Positions 28,977-37,217 of a stretch of DNA of 64,000 bases are shown piece after piece (the stretch's first letter is position 1; each line of letters begins with the position of its first letter). Below the pieces are notes generated by a model. That model searched no databases, was not told the DNA's origin, and saw only the letters and a program-made list of their open reading frames with translations. A program made the position numbers and the translations under genes. The stretch is from Pararoseomonas baculiformis (lineage in GTDB: Bacteria; Pseudomonadota; Alphaproteobacteria; Acetobacterales; Acetobacteraceae), in NCBI RefSeq assembly GCF_017813395.1, contig NZ_JAGIZB010000008.1, positions 152,284 to 216,283 on the forward strand, in the 5' to 3' direction.

Positions 28977-29966
28977 TCAGGCCAGCCAGGACGGAACGGG
29001 CAGGTTCCGCTCGCGCAGGAAATCCGGGTTGAAAAGCTTGGACTGGTAGCGCGCCCCGCCATCGCAAAGCACCGTCACCACCCTGTGCCCGGGCCCCAGA
29101 TCCCTGGCCACGCGGATCGCCGCGGCGACATTCAACCCGGCCGAGCCGCCAACGCTCAGCCCCTCCTCCTTCAGAAGGGAAAAGCACTGCTCCAGCGCCT
29201 CCGCATCGGAGATGCGGACGGCGTCGTCGATCGGCGCGCCCTCCAGCACGCCGGGCACCTTGCTGGCCTGGCCAATGCCCTCGGTGATGGAATTCCCCTC
29301 GGCGGAGACGGTGCCGTTCTTGACCCAGGAATAGAGGCCAGAGCCATGCGGATCGGCCAGCACGATCTTCACGCCGGGCTTCTTCGCCTTGAGCGCGCGA
29401 GCCGTGCCATGCAGCGTGCCGCCCGTGCCGCAGGAGCAGGTGAAGGCATCGATCTTCCCGCCCGTCTGCTCCCAGATCTCAACGCCCGTGGTCATCTCAT
29501 GCGCCGTGGCATTGGCGCTGTTGCCGAACTGATTCGCCCAGACCGCGCCCATCTCCTCCGCCAAGCGGCGGGAATAGTTCACGTAGTGGTTCGGATCGGC
29601 CAGCGGCTTCGGGTCCACCAGCCGCAGGTCGGCGCCGATCATGCGCAGGAAGTCCAGCTTCTCCTGGCTCTGCGTGCGCGGCACAACGATGACCGACTTC
29701 CAGCCCCGCGCATTGGCCGCGAGCGCCAGCCCGATCCCGGTGTTTCCCGCCGTCCCCTCCACCACCGTCCCGGGCTGGAACGGGGTGAGGAGGCCCCGCT
29801 TCACCGCCTCCCCGAGAATCCCGATGGCCGCGCGGTCCTTCACGCTGCCGCCGGGATTCATGAACTCGGCCTTGCCGAGGATCTCGCAGCCCGTTTCCTC
29901 GGAGGCGCGGCGGAGCCGGATGAGCGGCGTATTGCCCACCGCGTCCCAGAAGTCGGTTGCGATCAC
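28977..29966 (-). CDS. cysK: Cysteine synthase A (O-acetylserine sulfhydrylase)
   Basis: Fold-type II PLP enzyme of 329 residues making cysteine from O-acetylserine and sulfide. The PLP lysine is in NPGGSVKDRAA, the substrate loop is EGTAGNTGIGLALAANA, and the phosphate-binding loop is CGTGGTLHGTARAL. The gene begins 4 bases after the peroxiredoxin stop and precedes cysE by 9 bases, so the three are one operon. It supplies cysteine to the desulfurases encoded 4 to 7 kb downstream in this window (metabolic link, not shared transcript). Confidence 0.93.
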   Translation of the reverse strand: MIATDFWDAVGNTPLIRLRRASEETGCEILGKAEFMNPGGSVKDRAAIGILGEAVKRGLLTPFQPGTVVEGTAGNTGIGLALAANARGWKSVIVVPRTQSQEKLDFLRMIGADLRLVDPKPLADPNHYVNYSRRLAEEMGAVWANQFGNSANATAHEMTTGVEIWEQTGGKIDAFTCSCGTGGTLHGTARALKAKKPGVKIVLADPHGSGLYSWVKNGTVSAEGNSITEGIGQASKVPGVLEGAPIDDAVRISDAEALEQCFSLLKEEGLSVGGSAGLNVAAAIRVARDLGPGHRVVTVLCDGGARYQSKLFNPDFLRERNLPVPSWLA

Positions 29967-29970
29967 GGTT

Positions 29971-30612
29971 TCAGGCCTTGCTCTCGTTGATGTCCACCCA
30001 GCGCAGATAGGGCTTCTCGGCGGTGAAGCCCTGGGGGAACTGCTTCTTCGCGTCCTCGTCGGACAGGCTGGCGAGCACGATGGCCCTTTCGCCCGGGCGC
30101 CAGTTCACAGGGGTGGCCACCTTGTGCCTGTCGGTCGTCTGGAGGCTGTCGATCACCCGCAGCACCTCATCGAAGTTGCGGCCGGCACTGGGCGGATAGA
30201 TCAGCATGAGGCGGATCTTCTTGTTCGGGTCGATCACGAAGACCGTCCGCACCGTCACGCTCGCATCCGCCTCGGGATGGATCATGCCGTAAAGGGTCGC
30301 GACCTTCTTGTCGGGGTCCGAGATCATGGGGAAGTTCACCGGCGTCCCCTGCGTCTCGGCGATATCCTGGTTCCAGCCCTCATGCCGGTCCAGCGTATCG
30401 ACCGAGAGGCCGATCACCTTCACGCCGCGCTTGTCGAATTCCGGCTTCAGCTTGGCGGTGTAACCGAGCTCGGTCGTGCAGACCGGCGTGTAGTCCTTCG
30501 GATGGCTGAAAATCACGCCCCAGGCGTTGCCAAGCCACTCATGGAACCGGATCCGGCCCTCCGTGGTCTCGGCCTCGAAATCCGGTGCGACCTGCCCGAG
30601 CTGAAGCGTCAT
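29971..30612 (-). CDS. 1-Cys peroxiredoxin (Prx6 type)
   Basis: Thiol peroxidase of 213 residues. The peroxidatic cysteine is in FSHPKDYTPVCTTELGY and the long C-terminal domain (PGERAIVLASLSDEDAKKQF) is of the Prx6 subgroup, which lacks a conserved resolving cysteine and so needs an external thiol. GGAGG upstream fixes the start. It heads an operon with cysK and cysE; pairing a peroxidase with cysteine synthesis suggests that thiol supply and peroxide defence are co-expressed. An oxyR gene lies 15 kb away in this window. Confidence 0.92.
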   Translation of the reverse strand: MTLQLGQVAPDFEAETTEGRIRFHEWLGNAWGVIFSHPKDYTPVCTTELGYTAKLKPEFDKRGVKVIGLSVDTLDRHEGWNQDIAETQGTPVNFPMISDPDKKVATLYGMIHPEADASVTVRTVFVIDPNKKIRLMLIYPPSAGRNFDEVLRVIDSLQTTDRHKVATPVNWRPGERAIVLASLSDEDAKKQFPQGFTAEKPYLRWVDINESKA

Positions 30613-30760
30613 GCGAAATTCCTCCGTGGTTCCGGCGATTTCACGACGCTAGCACGGGGTCAATCCACTTTTCCACCCGCCGCCAGCGCGCAACTCCGGC
30701 TCCTCGGCCCCGGATGTCGGCAGTCCGGACGCGCCTTCCAAGGGGCGCGCCCTGGCCGGA

Positions 30761-32014
30761 TCAGCCGTAGCGCGAGAGGCCGAGATCCGTCACATCGATG
30801 TCAGGGCTGCGGCCGGAGACGATATCGGCCAGCACCCGCCCGGAGCCGCAGGCCATGGTCCAACCCAGCGTGCCATGGCCGGTATTGGTGAAGAGATTGG
30901 CCAGGGGGGTCTGGCCGATGATGGGGGTGCCGTCCGGGGTCATGGGCCGCAGCCCCGTCCAGAAGCGGGCGGCACCGATATCGCCCCCATCGGGGAAGAG
31001 GTCGCGCACGGAATGCTCCAGCGTCTCGCGCCGTGGCTTGCGGAGCGATGTGCTGAAGCCCGCGATCTCCGCCGTGCCGCCGACGCGGATCCGGTCGCCC
31101 AGCCGGGTGATGGCGATCTTGTAGGTCTCGTCCATCACCGTGGAGACGGGCGCCGCGGCCTCTTCCGTCACGGGCAGCGTCAGGGAATAGCCCTTGATCG
31201 GATAGACCGGCAGATGCAGCCCCAGGGGACGCAGCATGGCCGGGGTGTGGCTGCCCAGTGCCGCCACATAGGCATCCGCGGTGAAGTCACCATGATCGGT
31301 CTCCACCGCCACCACGCGGCCGCCCTCGGCGCGGATTCCGGCGATGCCGACGCCCAGATGGAAGGCCACTCCCTTTTCCCGCGCCCTCTCCGCCAGGCGT
31401 TGGGTGAAGAGGAAGGCATCGCCGGTTTCGTCCTGCGGCAGGCGCAGCCCACCCACGAAACGGTCCTTCACGCGGGCCAGGGCGGGCTCGGCCGCGATGC
31501 AGGCGGCGGGGTCCAGCAATTCCCAGGGCACGCCATACTCGTCCAGCACGGCCGTGTCGCCGCCCACATGGTCCAGCTGCTTCTGCGTGCGGAAAAGCTG
31601 CACCGTGCCGCGCGCGCGGTGGTCGAACTCGATCCCGGTCTCGGCGCGCAGCGCGGCGAGGGCCACGCGGCTGTACTCGGCCACGCGCACCATCCGCCCC
31701 TTGTTCCGGCGATAGGCGCGCTCCGTGCAGTTCGCCGCCATGCGGGCGAGCCAGGAGAGCATCTCCCAGTCCGGGCGCGGCCAGAGGACGAAGGGGCGGT
31801 GATGCATCAGCAGCCACTTCACCGCCTTCATCGGCACGCCGGGCCCTGCCCAGGGAGAGGAATATCCGTAGGAGAGCTGCCCTGCATTGGCGAAGCTCGT
31901 CTCCTTCCCGGCACCGTCCTGGCGGTCGATCACCACCACCTCGTGTCCCGCCTGGGCGAGATACCAGGCGGTTGTGACGCCGATCACCCCGCTGCCGAGG
32001 ACCAGGACCTTCAT
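30761..32014 (-). CDS. dadA: D-amino acid dehydrogenase
   Basis: FAD enzyme of 417 residues that oxidises D-amino acids to keto acids and ammonia, passing electrons to the respiratory chain. N-terminal FAD motif [19 protein letters not shown], then [20 protein letters not shown], and C-terminal [14 protein letters not shown] are all typical of DadA. GGGAG 7 bases upstream of ATG 32014 supports the start. No alanine racemase follows. It fits with the D-aminoacylase encoded near 48 kb, whose products it could oxidise (inference). Confidence 0.93.
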   Translation of the reverse strand: MKVLVLGSGVIGVTTAWYLAQAGHEVVVIDRQDGAGKETSFANAGQLSYGYSSPWAGPGVPMKAVKWLLMHHRPFVLWPRPDWEMLSWLARMAANCTERAYRRNKGRMVRVAEYSRVALAALRAETGIEFDHRARGTVQLFRTQKQLDHVGGDTAVLDEYGVPWELLDPAACIAAEPALARVKDRFVGGLRLPQDETGDAFLFTQRLAERAREKGVAFHLGVGIAGIRAEGGRVVAVETDHGDFTADAYVAALGSHTPAMLRPLGLHLPVYPIKGYSLTLPVTEEAAAPVSTVMDETYKIAITRLGDRIRVGGTAEIAGFSTSLRKPRRETLEHSVRDLFPDGGDIGAARFWTGLRPMTPDGTPIIGQTPLANLFTNTGHGTLGWTMACGSGRVLADIVSGRSPDIDVTDLGLSRYG

Positions 32015-32166
32015 CGACGACTCCCGCAGTCTGACAAGCCGGCAGGTTGCGGGTTTCGGGGCGGAAGGCAACCGCACCCGGCCGACCGTTCGCCGCGAGG
32101 GTGTTACCGGCCGAGGCACAAGGCCGCCAGGATCGATGATGGGGAAATCCGGCAGGTGGCTGAAGG

Positions 32167-32243
32167 TGGTAGCGGGAACCGGACTTGAACCGGTGACCCC
32201 GGCATTATGAGTGCCGTGCTCTAACCAGCTGAGCTACCCCGCC
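32167..32243 (-). tRNA. tRNA-Met (CAU), elongator type
   Basis: A 77-nt cloverleaf on the minus strand with encoded CCA. The anticodon stem CGGCA/TGCCG closes loop CTCATAA with anticodon CAT. The acceptor starts GGCGGGG and pairs with TCCCGCT with G-U pairs at both ends. The D-arm and variable loop match elongator Met rather than initiator; tRNA-Ile2 with a lysidine-modified CAU is less likely. It lies 30 bases downstream of mnmA on the same strand with no hairpin between, so mnmA transcription may run into it. Confidence 0.9.
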
Positions 32244-32273
32244 AGAAACAGCCACCTGCCGGGGTGCCGCGAA

Positions 32274-33374
32274 TTAGGCTGCCGGCGCTTCCGCGTCAAC
32301 CACCGGGGCGCGGGTTGCACGAATGAATCCGCCGCAGAGAACCCGGTCCCCATCATAGAGGACGCAGCCCTGGCCGGGGGCGGAGATCACCGGCGTGTCC
32401 GGGCGCACCAGCAGGCGCCCGGAAGCCGCGTCCCATTCGGCGGTGACGGGCTGCGGCACCTCGCGGGCGCGGAACTTGGCCTCGGCCCGGAACGGCGCCG
32501 CGGGCGGATCCATCAGCCAGTTCACCTCCGCGACCGGCACTTCGGCAACGGGGATGGAGGCGGCAGGCGCCACGACGATGCGGCGCCGGCCGGCATCCAG
32601 CGCGGCGACGCGGAGGCCGGCATCGCCCGGCAGGCCGAGTCCCCTCGCCTGCCCCACCGTGTAGCGGGCCATGCCCTGGTGCTGGCCGAGCACGCGGCCC
32701 GCGGTGTCCACGATCTCCCCGGCCTGTGCCGCCTCGGGCCGAAGCTTGGCGACGAGGTCGTGGTAGCGACCGGTTGGCACGAAGCAGATATCCTGGCTGT
32801 CAGCCTTCTCGGCCACGGCGAGGCCGAGCCGCGCCGCCTCGCGCCGCACCGCCGCCTTGTCGGGCATGTCGCCCAGGGGGAAGCGGGCGAAGCCCAGCTG
32901 CTCCCGCGTGGTGGCGAACAGGAAATAGGACTGGTCCCGGGCGGGATCGGCTGCGCGGTGCAGCTCGGGCCCTCCGGGGCCCTCCACCCGGCGCGCATAA
33001 TGGCCGGTGGCCAGCGCGTCGCAGCCAAGATCCCGCGCCAGGGCCACCAGGTCCTGGAACTTCACGGTCTGGTTGCAGCGGACGCATGGAATGGGCGTCT
33101 CCCCGCGCGCGTAGCTGTCCGCGAAATCGCCGATCACCGCATCGCGGAAGCGGCTCTCCCGGTCCAGAACGTAATGGGGGATGCCAAGCCGGTCCGCCAC
33201 GTCCCGCGCATCATGGATATCCTGGCCGGCGCAGCAGGCGCCCTTCTTCTGCACCGCCGCGCCATGGTCGTAGAGCTGGAGCGTGGCGCCGATGACATCA
33301 TGCCCCTGCTCCGCCAGGAGCCCGGCGACGACGCTGCTGTCCACGCCGCCGGACATGGCGACCATGATCCTCAT
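32274..33374 (-). CDS. mnmA: tRNA-specific 2-thiouridylase
   Basis: Installs sulfur at C2 of wobble uridine in tRNA-Lys, -Glu and -Gln. The PP-loop AMSGGVDSSV (6-15) binds ATP; the catalytic cysteines are Cys100 (in PCVRCN) and Cys197 (in DSQDICF). The 366-residue length is normal. Its start overlaps tenA by 4 bases (ATGA), making it the last protein gene of the Rrf2-desulfurase-ferredoxin-tenA-mnmA operon. IscS donates persulfide to MnmA, directly or via Tus proteins; no tus genes are present here. Confidence 0.95.
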   Translation of the reverse strand: MRIMVAMSGGVDSSVVAGLLAEQGHDVIGATLQLYDHGAAVQKKGACCAGQDIHDARDVADRLGIPHYVLDRESRFRDAVIGDFADSYARGETPIPCVRCNQTVKFQDLVALARDLGCDALATGHYARRVEGPGGPELHRAADPARDQSYFLFATTREQLGFARFPLGDMPDKAAVRREAARLGLAVAEKADSQDICFVPTGRYHDLVAKLRPEAAQAGEIVDTAGRVLGQHQGMARYTVGQARGLGLPGDAGLRVAALDAGRRRIVVAPAASIPVAEVPVAEVNWLMDPPAAPFRAEAKFRAREVPQPVTAEWDAASGRLLVRPDTPVISAPGQGCVLYDGDRVLCGGFIRATRAPVVDAEAPAA

Positions 33375-34063
33375 GGCGCTGCGTTCAGCCCCATCTGCCA
33401 GAAATCGGCTTCCAGGCGGGACGCCTCCGCGAAGACCCGGGTCAGGGAGGCGATGCGGGCCGCCCCGCCATGGCTTTCGCCCAGCCGGTCCAGCCGATCC
33501 GCCGCCCCGCGCGCCACGGCCTGGTAATCGGCCCCGGCATACTGGGTGATCCAGTTCTCATAGGGGTTGCCGTCGCGCACCCGGCCGGGATGGGCCTCGA
33601 TCCGCATGGCCACCTCGCCATAGCCGATGGTGCAGGGCGCCAGTGCCACTTCGAGGTCCAGGATATCGCCCCGGAAACCCTGGTCCATCACCCAGCGGGT
33701 GTAGCAGACCGTCTCCGGCGCCTCCGGCTCGGCCAGCACGGCGGCCTCGTCCAGGCCCCATTCGCGGCAATAGACAAGGTGCAGCTTTGTCTCGTCCAGG
33801 ATGGCCTGCACCACGGCACCCTTGGCCCGCATGGCCTCCAGGCTCTCGGCCTTCACCACCGCCAGGGCCTGGGCCCGGGCGAACTGCACGAGGAAGAGAT
33901 AGTCCTGGACGAGGTAGCGGCGGAAGGCGGCCAGGGGCAGCGTGCCCTCGGCCAGCCCCTGCACGAAGGGATGCCAGCAATAGGCATCCCATTGCCGCGC
34001 GGCCCCGGTGCGCAGGGCCCGGAACAGCCCACCTTCGGCGCCGTAGGGCGCGATCCTGTTCAT
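33371..34063 (-). CDS. tenA: TenA family protein (thiaminase II / aminopyrimidine aminohydrolase)
   Basis: An all-helical 230-residue protein of thiamin salvage that hydrolyses aminopyrimidine degradation products of thiamin. Conserved features are RYLVQDYLFL (Asp54 and aromatics), the nucleophile Cys144 in APCTIGYGEVA, and the EADFWQMG end with the late Glu. No other thi genes or TPP riboswitch are near. Its start overlaps the ferredoxin stop by one base and its stop overlaps mnmA by 4, so it is firmly inside a sulfur-handling operon, an unusual place for TenA. Confidence 0.9.
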   Translation of the reverse strand: MNRIAPYGAEGGLFRALRTGAARQWDAYCWHPFVQGLAEGTLPLAAFRRYLVQDYLFLVQFARAQALAVVKAESLEAMRAKGAVVQAILDETKLHLVYCREWGLDEAAVLAEPEAPETVCYTRWVMDQGFRGDILDLEVALAPCTIGYGEVAMRIEAHPGRVRDGNPYENWITQYAGADYQAVARGAADRLDRLGESHGGAARIASLTRVFAEASRLEADFWQMGLNAAP

Positions 34064-34389
34064 CAGCCCGCGTTGCGGCTGCCGGCGGGCAGCTTCACCA
34101 CCAGCCCGTCCAGCTTGTCCGTCATGATGAGCTGGCAGCCCAGCCGGCTGGTTTCCTGGAGGTCGAAGGCGAGGTCGAGCATGTCCTCCTCGTCCTCGGT
34201 CGGGCTCTCCAGCTTGCCGAACCAGGACGCGTCCACGATGACGTGGCAGGTGGAGCAGGCCAGGCTGCCCTCGCAGGCGCCCTCGATGTCCACGCCATGC
34301 TTGTGGGCGATCTCCAGCACCGAAAGACCCAGCGGCGCATCCACTTCGCGGCGCGTGCCGTCACGCTCGACGAAGGTCATCTTCGGCAT
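34063..34389 (-). CDS. fdx: [2Fe-2S] ferredoxin, ISC/adrenodoxin type
   Basis: A 108-residue ferredoxin with cluster ligands Cys39, Cys45, Cys48 and Cys85 (CEGSLACSTC and LGCQ), the spacing of the vertebrate-type/ISC Fdx. Such ferredoxins give electrons for reducing sulfane sulfur during Fe-S assembly. It begins 9 bases after iscS and overlaps tenA by one base (TGATG). No Fe-S scaffold gene is in this operon, so its acceptor may be a cluster assembled by other machinery elsewhere, or another enzyme. Confidence 0.93.
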   Translation of the reverse strand: MPKMTFVERDGTRREVDAPLGLSVLEIAHKHGVDIEGACEGSLACSTCHVIVDASWFGKLESPTEDEEDMLDLAFDLQETSRLGCQLIMTDKLDGLVVKLPAGSRNAG

Positions 34390-34398
34390 CGATCTCTC

Positions 34399-35622
34399 CT
34401 ACTCGGCGGCCGCGCGTTCGCGAACCAGATTCCAGGCACGCGCCAGCTCCGCCGCCGCCCTGTCCACATCGGCGGGCGAGGTAAAGCGACCAATCCCGAT
34501 CCGCAAGGTTGCGCGTGCCTCCGCCTCCGGCAAGCCGAGGGCCCGCAGGACATAGGAGGGTTCGATACTGGCGGAAGAGCAGGCGCTGCCGGTGGAGACG
34601 CAAACCCCCGGCGCCGCCGCCATCACCGCCTGGGCATCCACGCCGCCGGGCAGGGTGATATTGACATTCCCGGCCACGCGCCGCTCGGGATGGCCATTCA
34701 CGCGGAGCCCGGGGATGCCGGCCGAGAGCGCATCCAGGAAGCGCTGGCGCTGCCCGGCGATCCGGCCCTCATCCAGCGCCATCTCCAGCCGGGCGACCCG
34801 CGCCGCCTCCCCGAACCCGACCACCAGCGGGGTGGCGAGGGTGCCGGAGCGGAGTCCCCGCTCCTGCCCGCCGCCGGAGATCAGCGGCGCCAGCCGCACC
34901 CGCGGGCGCCGGCGGACATACAGGGCGCCGATCCCCTTGGGGCCGTAGAGCTTGTGGGCGGACAGGGAGAGTAGATCGATCCCCATCGCCTCCACATCCA
35001 GCACGACGCGGCCAGCTGCCTGGGCGGCATCGGTATGGAAGAGCGCCCCCGCTTCCCGCGCCACGGCGGAAAGGGCGGCGAGGTCCTGCACCACCCCGAT
35101 CTCGTTGTTCACCGCCATGATGCTGACCAGCAGGGTGGGCACCTCCAGCGCCTCCCGCAGCGTTCCCGGCGCCAGCATTCCGTTCCCGTCCACGGGGAGG
35201 ATGACGGGTTCGAAGCCTTCGGCCTCCAGGTCCCGCACGCTCTCGAGCACGCATTTGTGCTCGGTCGCGACCGTGACGATCCGGCGCCGCTCCAGACCCT
35301 GGGTGGCGGCGAAGCGCGCTGCGCCCTCGGGCGCAGCGAAGCGCGCTGCGCCCTTGATCGCCAGGTTGTTGGCCTCCGTCGCGCCGGAAGTGAGGATGAT
35401 TTCCCGCGCCTCGGCCCCAATCAGTGCGGCGATGTGGCGGCGGGCTTCCTCCACCGCCTCCTCGGCCTCCCGGCCCATCGCATGCTCGATGCTCGCGGGG
35501 TTGGCGTAGTTCAACTCCCACCACGGGCGCATGGCGGCCAGCACGCGCGGGTCCACAGGCGTGGTTGCGTGATTGTCCAGATAGGCGGGGCGGTTGGCGG
35601 CATCCCTCATGCTGGCGAACAT
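34399..35622 (-). CDS. iscS: Cysteine desulfurase IscS
   Basis: Removes sulfur from cysteine as a persulfide. The 407-residue protein has PLP lysine in LSAHKLYGPKGIG, the histidine in VATEHKCVLES, and the persulfide cysteine in STGSACSSASIEPS on the mobile loop. An in-frame 27-bp partial duplication (35309-35354) inserts a second GAARFAA unit into the surface segment after NNLAIK, making this loop longer than in usual IscS. It lies 57 bases after the second desulfurase gene and 9 bases before fdx. An alternative ATG is at 35610. Confidence 0.94.
   Translation of the reverse strand: MFASMRDAANRPAYLDNHATTPVDPRVLAAMRPWWELNYANPASIEHAMGREAEEAVEEARRHIAALIGAEAREIILTSGATEANNLAIKGAARFAAPEGAARFAATQGLERRRIVTVATEHKCVLESVRDLEAEGFEPVILPVDGNGMLAPGTLREALEVPTLLVSIMAVNNEIGVVQDLAALSAVAREAGALFHTDAAQAAGRVVLDVEAMGIDLLSLSAHKLYGPKGIGALYVRRRPRVRLAPLISGGGQERGLRSGTLATPLVVGFGEAARVARLEMALDEGRIAGQRQRFLDALSAGIPGLRVNGHPERRVAGNVNITLPGGVDAQAVMAAAPGVCVSTGSACSSASIEPSYVLRALGLPEAEARATLRIGIGRFTSPADVDRAAAELARAWNLVRERAAAE
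35309..35354. repeat. 27-bp period duplication with inverted repeat inside iscS
   Basis: Two identical 19-bp copies (35309-35327 and 35336-35354) are spaced 27 bp apart, an exact nine codons, so the reading frame is kept. The copies contain GCTGCGCCC and the spacer contains its reverse complement, so the segment can fold into alternative hairpins. It encodes GAARFAA twice. Confidence 0.85.
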
Positions 35623-35679
35623 GGGCGATCCGCCCGCCCAGGACGAGGCCCAGCGACGCAGGCCCGGTGCGCTCCCTGT

Positions 35680-36759
35680 TCAGCCCTGGCGAGCAAGCCG
35701 TGCCCGCATTTCCGCATGGGCGGCCAGGAAACGCGCCGCCGTATCCTCCGGGGCGTTCCAGGGCAGGGAGATACGGATGGCCTCTCCGGCCAGTTCCTCC
35801 AGCCCCATGGCCTCCAGCACGGGGCTACGGGCCACCTTGCCCGAGGAGCAGGCCGCGCCGGCCGAGACGCGCATGCCCGCCAGGTCCAGCGCGATGACCT
35901 GGGTTTCGGCGCTTGCTCCGGGCAGGGCAACGCAGCTGGTATTCGGCAGCCGTGGCGCCCCTGCCCCCGCCACAGGCAGGCCCAGCCCGGCCTCGATGGC
36001 GTCCCGCAGGAAGGCCAGCCGTGCGGCCGCGGCAGGATCCGCCGCCGCCGCCGCCGCGCCGAGCCCGGCAATGGCGGGAAGGGCCTCGGTCCCGCCGCGG
36101 CGCCCCCTCTCCTGCCCGCCCCCGGCCAGGAGCGGCGCAAGATCGAGCCCGGGGCGGAGAAGCAGCGCCCCGGCGCCCTTGGGCGCGCCTAGCTTGTGGC
36201 CGGAGATGGCCATGGTTTCCGCACCGAGGGCGGGGAAGTCCAGCACCATCCTTCCGGCAGCCTGCACACCATCCAGGTGCAGGAGAGCGCCGTGCCGCCA
36301 ACAGATCGCCGCCGCCTCCGCCACCGGATGGATCACCCCTGTCTCGTTATTGGCCACCATCAGGCAAAGCAGCGCCGGGCCCCCGGATGCCAGCGCCGAG
36401 TCGAGCGCCCCGAGGTCCAGCCTCCCATCGCCCAGGACCGGGATGGCCGTGGCGTCCCCGGCCGCGCGCATCACCGCGGGGTGCTCCGTGGCCCCCACCA
36501 GCACCCGGCGCCCGCGCCCCAGGGCGGCGATCGCCATGGCATTCGCCTCCGTGCCGCCGGAGGTGAAGACGACATCGCGTGCCTGCGCGCCGAACCGGGC
36601 CGCCACACGCGCCCGCGCCTCCTCCAGCACCCGCCGCGCCGCCCTTCCGTCGGCGTGGACGGAGGAGGGATTGCCCGGCAGGTCCATCGCCGCGATGGCG
36701 GCCGCACGGGCCTCCGGCCGCAGCGGCTCCGTGGCGTTCGCATCCAGGTAGAGGTTCAC
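35680..36759 (-). CDS. Second cysteine desulfurase (NifS/IscS-like, class V aminotransferase)
   Basis: A 359-residue group I-type desulfurase paralogue, shorter than IscS. It starts MNLYLDANATEPLRPEARAA and carries the PLP lysine in ISGHKLGAPKGAG and the catalytic cysteine in SAGAACSSGKVARSP. Identity to the downstream iscS is limited to the motifs, so they are old paralogues. The start overlaps the Rrf2 regulator by 4 bases. Two desulfurases side by side under one regulator suggest separate acceptors, for example tRNA thiolation and Fe-S or thiamin sulfur; which serves which cannot be read. Confidence 0.9.
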   Translation of the reverse strand: MNLYLDANATEPLRPEARAAAIAAMDLPGNPSSVHADGRAARRVLEEARARVAARFGAQARDVVFTSGGTEANAMAIAALGRGRRVLVGATEHPAVMRAAGDATAIPVLGDGRLDLGALDSALASGGPALLCLMVANNETGVIHPVAEAAAICWRHGALLHLDGVQAAGRMVLDFPALGAETMAISGHKLGAPKGAGALLLRPGLDLAPLLAGGGQERGRRGGTEALPAIAGLGAAAAAADPAAAARLAFLRDAIEAGLGLPVAGAGAPRLPNTSCVALPGASAETQVIALDLAGMRVSAGAACSSGKVARSPVLEAMGLEELAGEAIRISLPWNAPEDTAARFLAAHAEMRARLARQG

Positions 36760-37217
36760 CCGGGCTCCTCTCCGGCGGGCGGGGTGCCTCCCGGCACGGG
36801 AACGGCCCGGCCCGCCGTCCGGCCTTCCGCCACGTCCTGCAGGCTGATCGCCGAGAGGAAAAGACGGACCTGTTCGGCCAGGGCACGCCAGAGATCGCGT
36901 TGGTCCTGTGCCATCTCGTCCGAGTCTCCTGCCTCCGGCGCGGCGGAAATGGTGTCCTCCACGGCCTCCACCACCTCGGCCACGCTGATGGCCGAGGCCG
37001 GGCGGGTGAGGCGGTAGCCGCCCCCGGGACCACGGGCGGAACGCACCAGGCCGGCACGGCGCAGCCGCGCGAAAAGCTGTTCCAGATAGGCGACCGAAAG
37101 CCCCTGCGCCCCCGCGATCTCGGCCAGGGCGACCGGGGCGCCGCTGCCCTCAGCATCCCGGCGCGCCATCTCGGTCAGGGCGGTGACAGCATAGCGGCCA
37201 CGGGTGGACAGCCGCAT
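36756..37217 (-). CDS. iscR: Rrf2-family regulator without cluster cysteines (IscR/CymR-like)
   Basis: A 153-residue winged-helix repressor/activator beginning MRLSTRGRYAVTALTEMARR with the recognition helix LSVAYLEQLFARLRRAGLV and wing SARGPGGGYRLTRP, very like IscR. The segment where IscR holds three cysteines and a histidine (here about residues 90-110, TISAAPEAGDSDEMAQDQRD) contains none, and the whole protein has no cysteine. It therefore cannot bind a [2Fe-2S] cluster in the E. coli way. First gene of the desulfurase-ferredoxin-tenA-mnmA operon, presumably autoregulating it. The name iscR reflects similarity only. Confidence 0.85.
   Translation of the reverse strand: MRLSTRGRYAVTALTEMARRDAEGSGAPVALAEIAGAQGLSVAYLEQLFARLRRAGLVRSARGPGGGYRLTRPASAISVAEVVEAVEDTISAAPEAGDSDEMAQDQRDLWRALAEQVRLFLSAISLQDVAEGRTAGRAVPVPGGTPPAGEEPG

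Noticed and set aside
32167..32243. tRNA-Ile2 (lysidine CAU) reading of the CAT anticodon
   Set aside because: D-arm, anticodon stem and variable loop fit elongator tRNA-Met better; the two cannot be fully separated by eye.
33371..34389. TPP riboswitch controlling tenA
   Set aside because: tenA overlaps its neighbours on both sides, leaving no room for a leader, and no thi-box sequence was found upstream of the operon.
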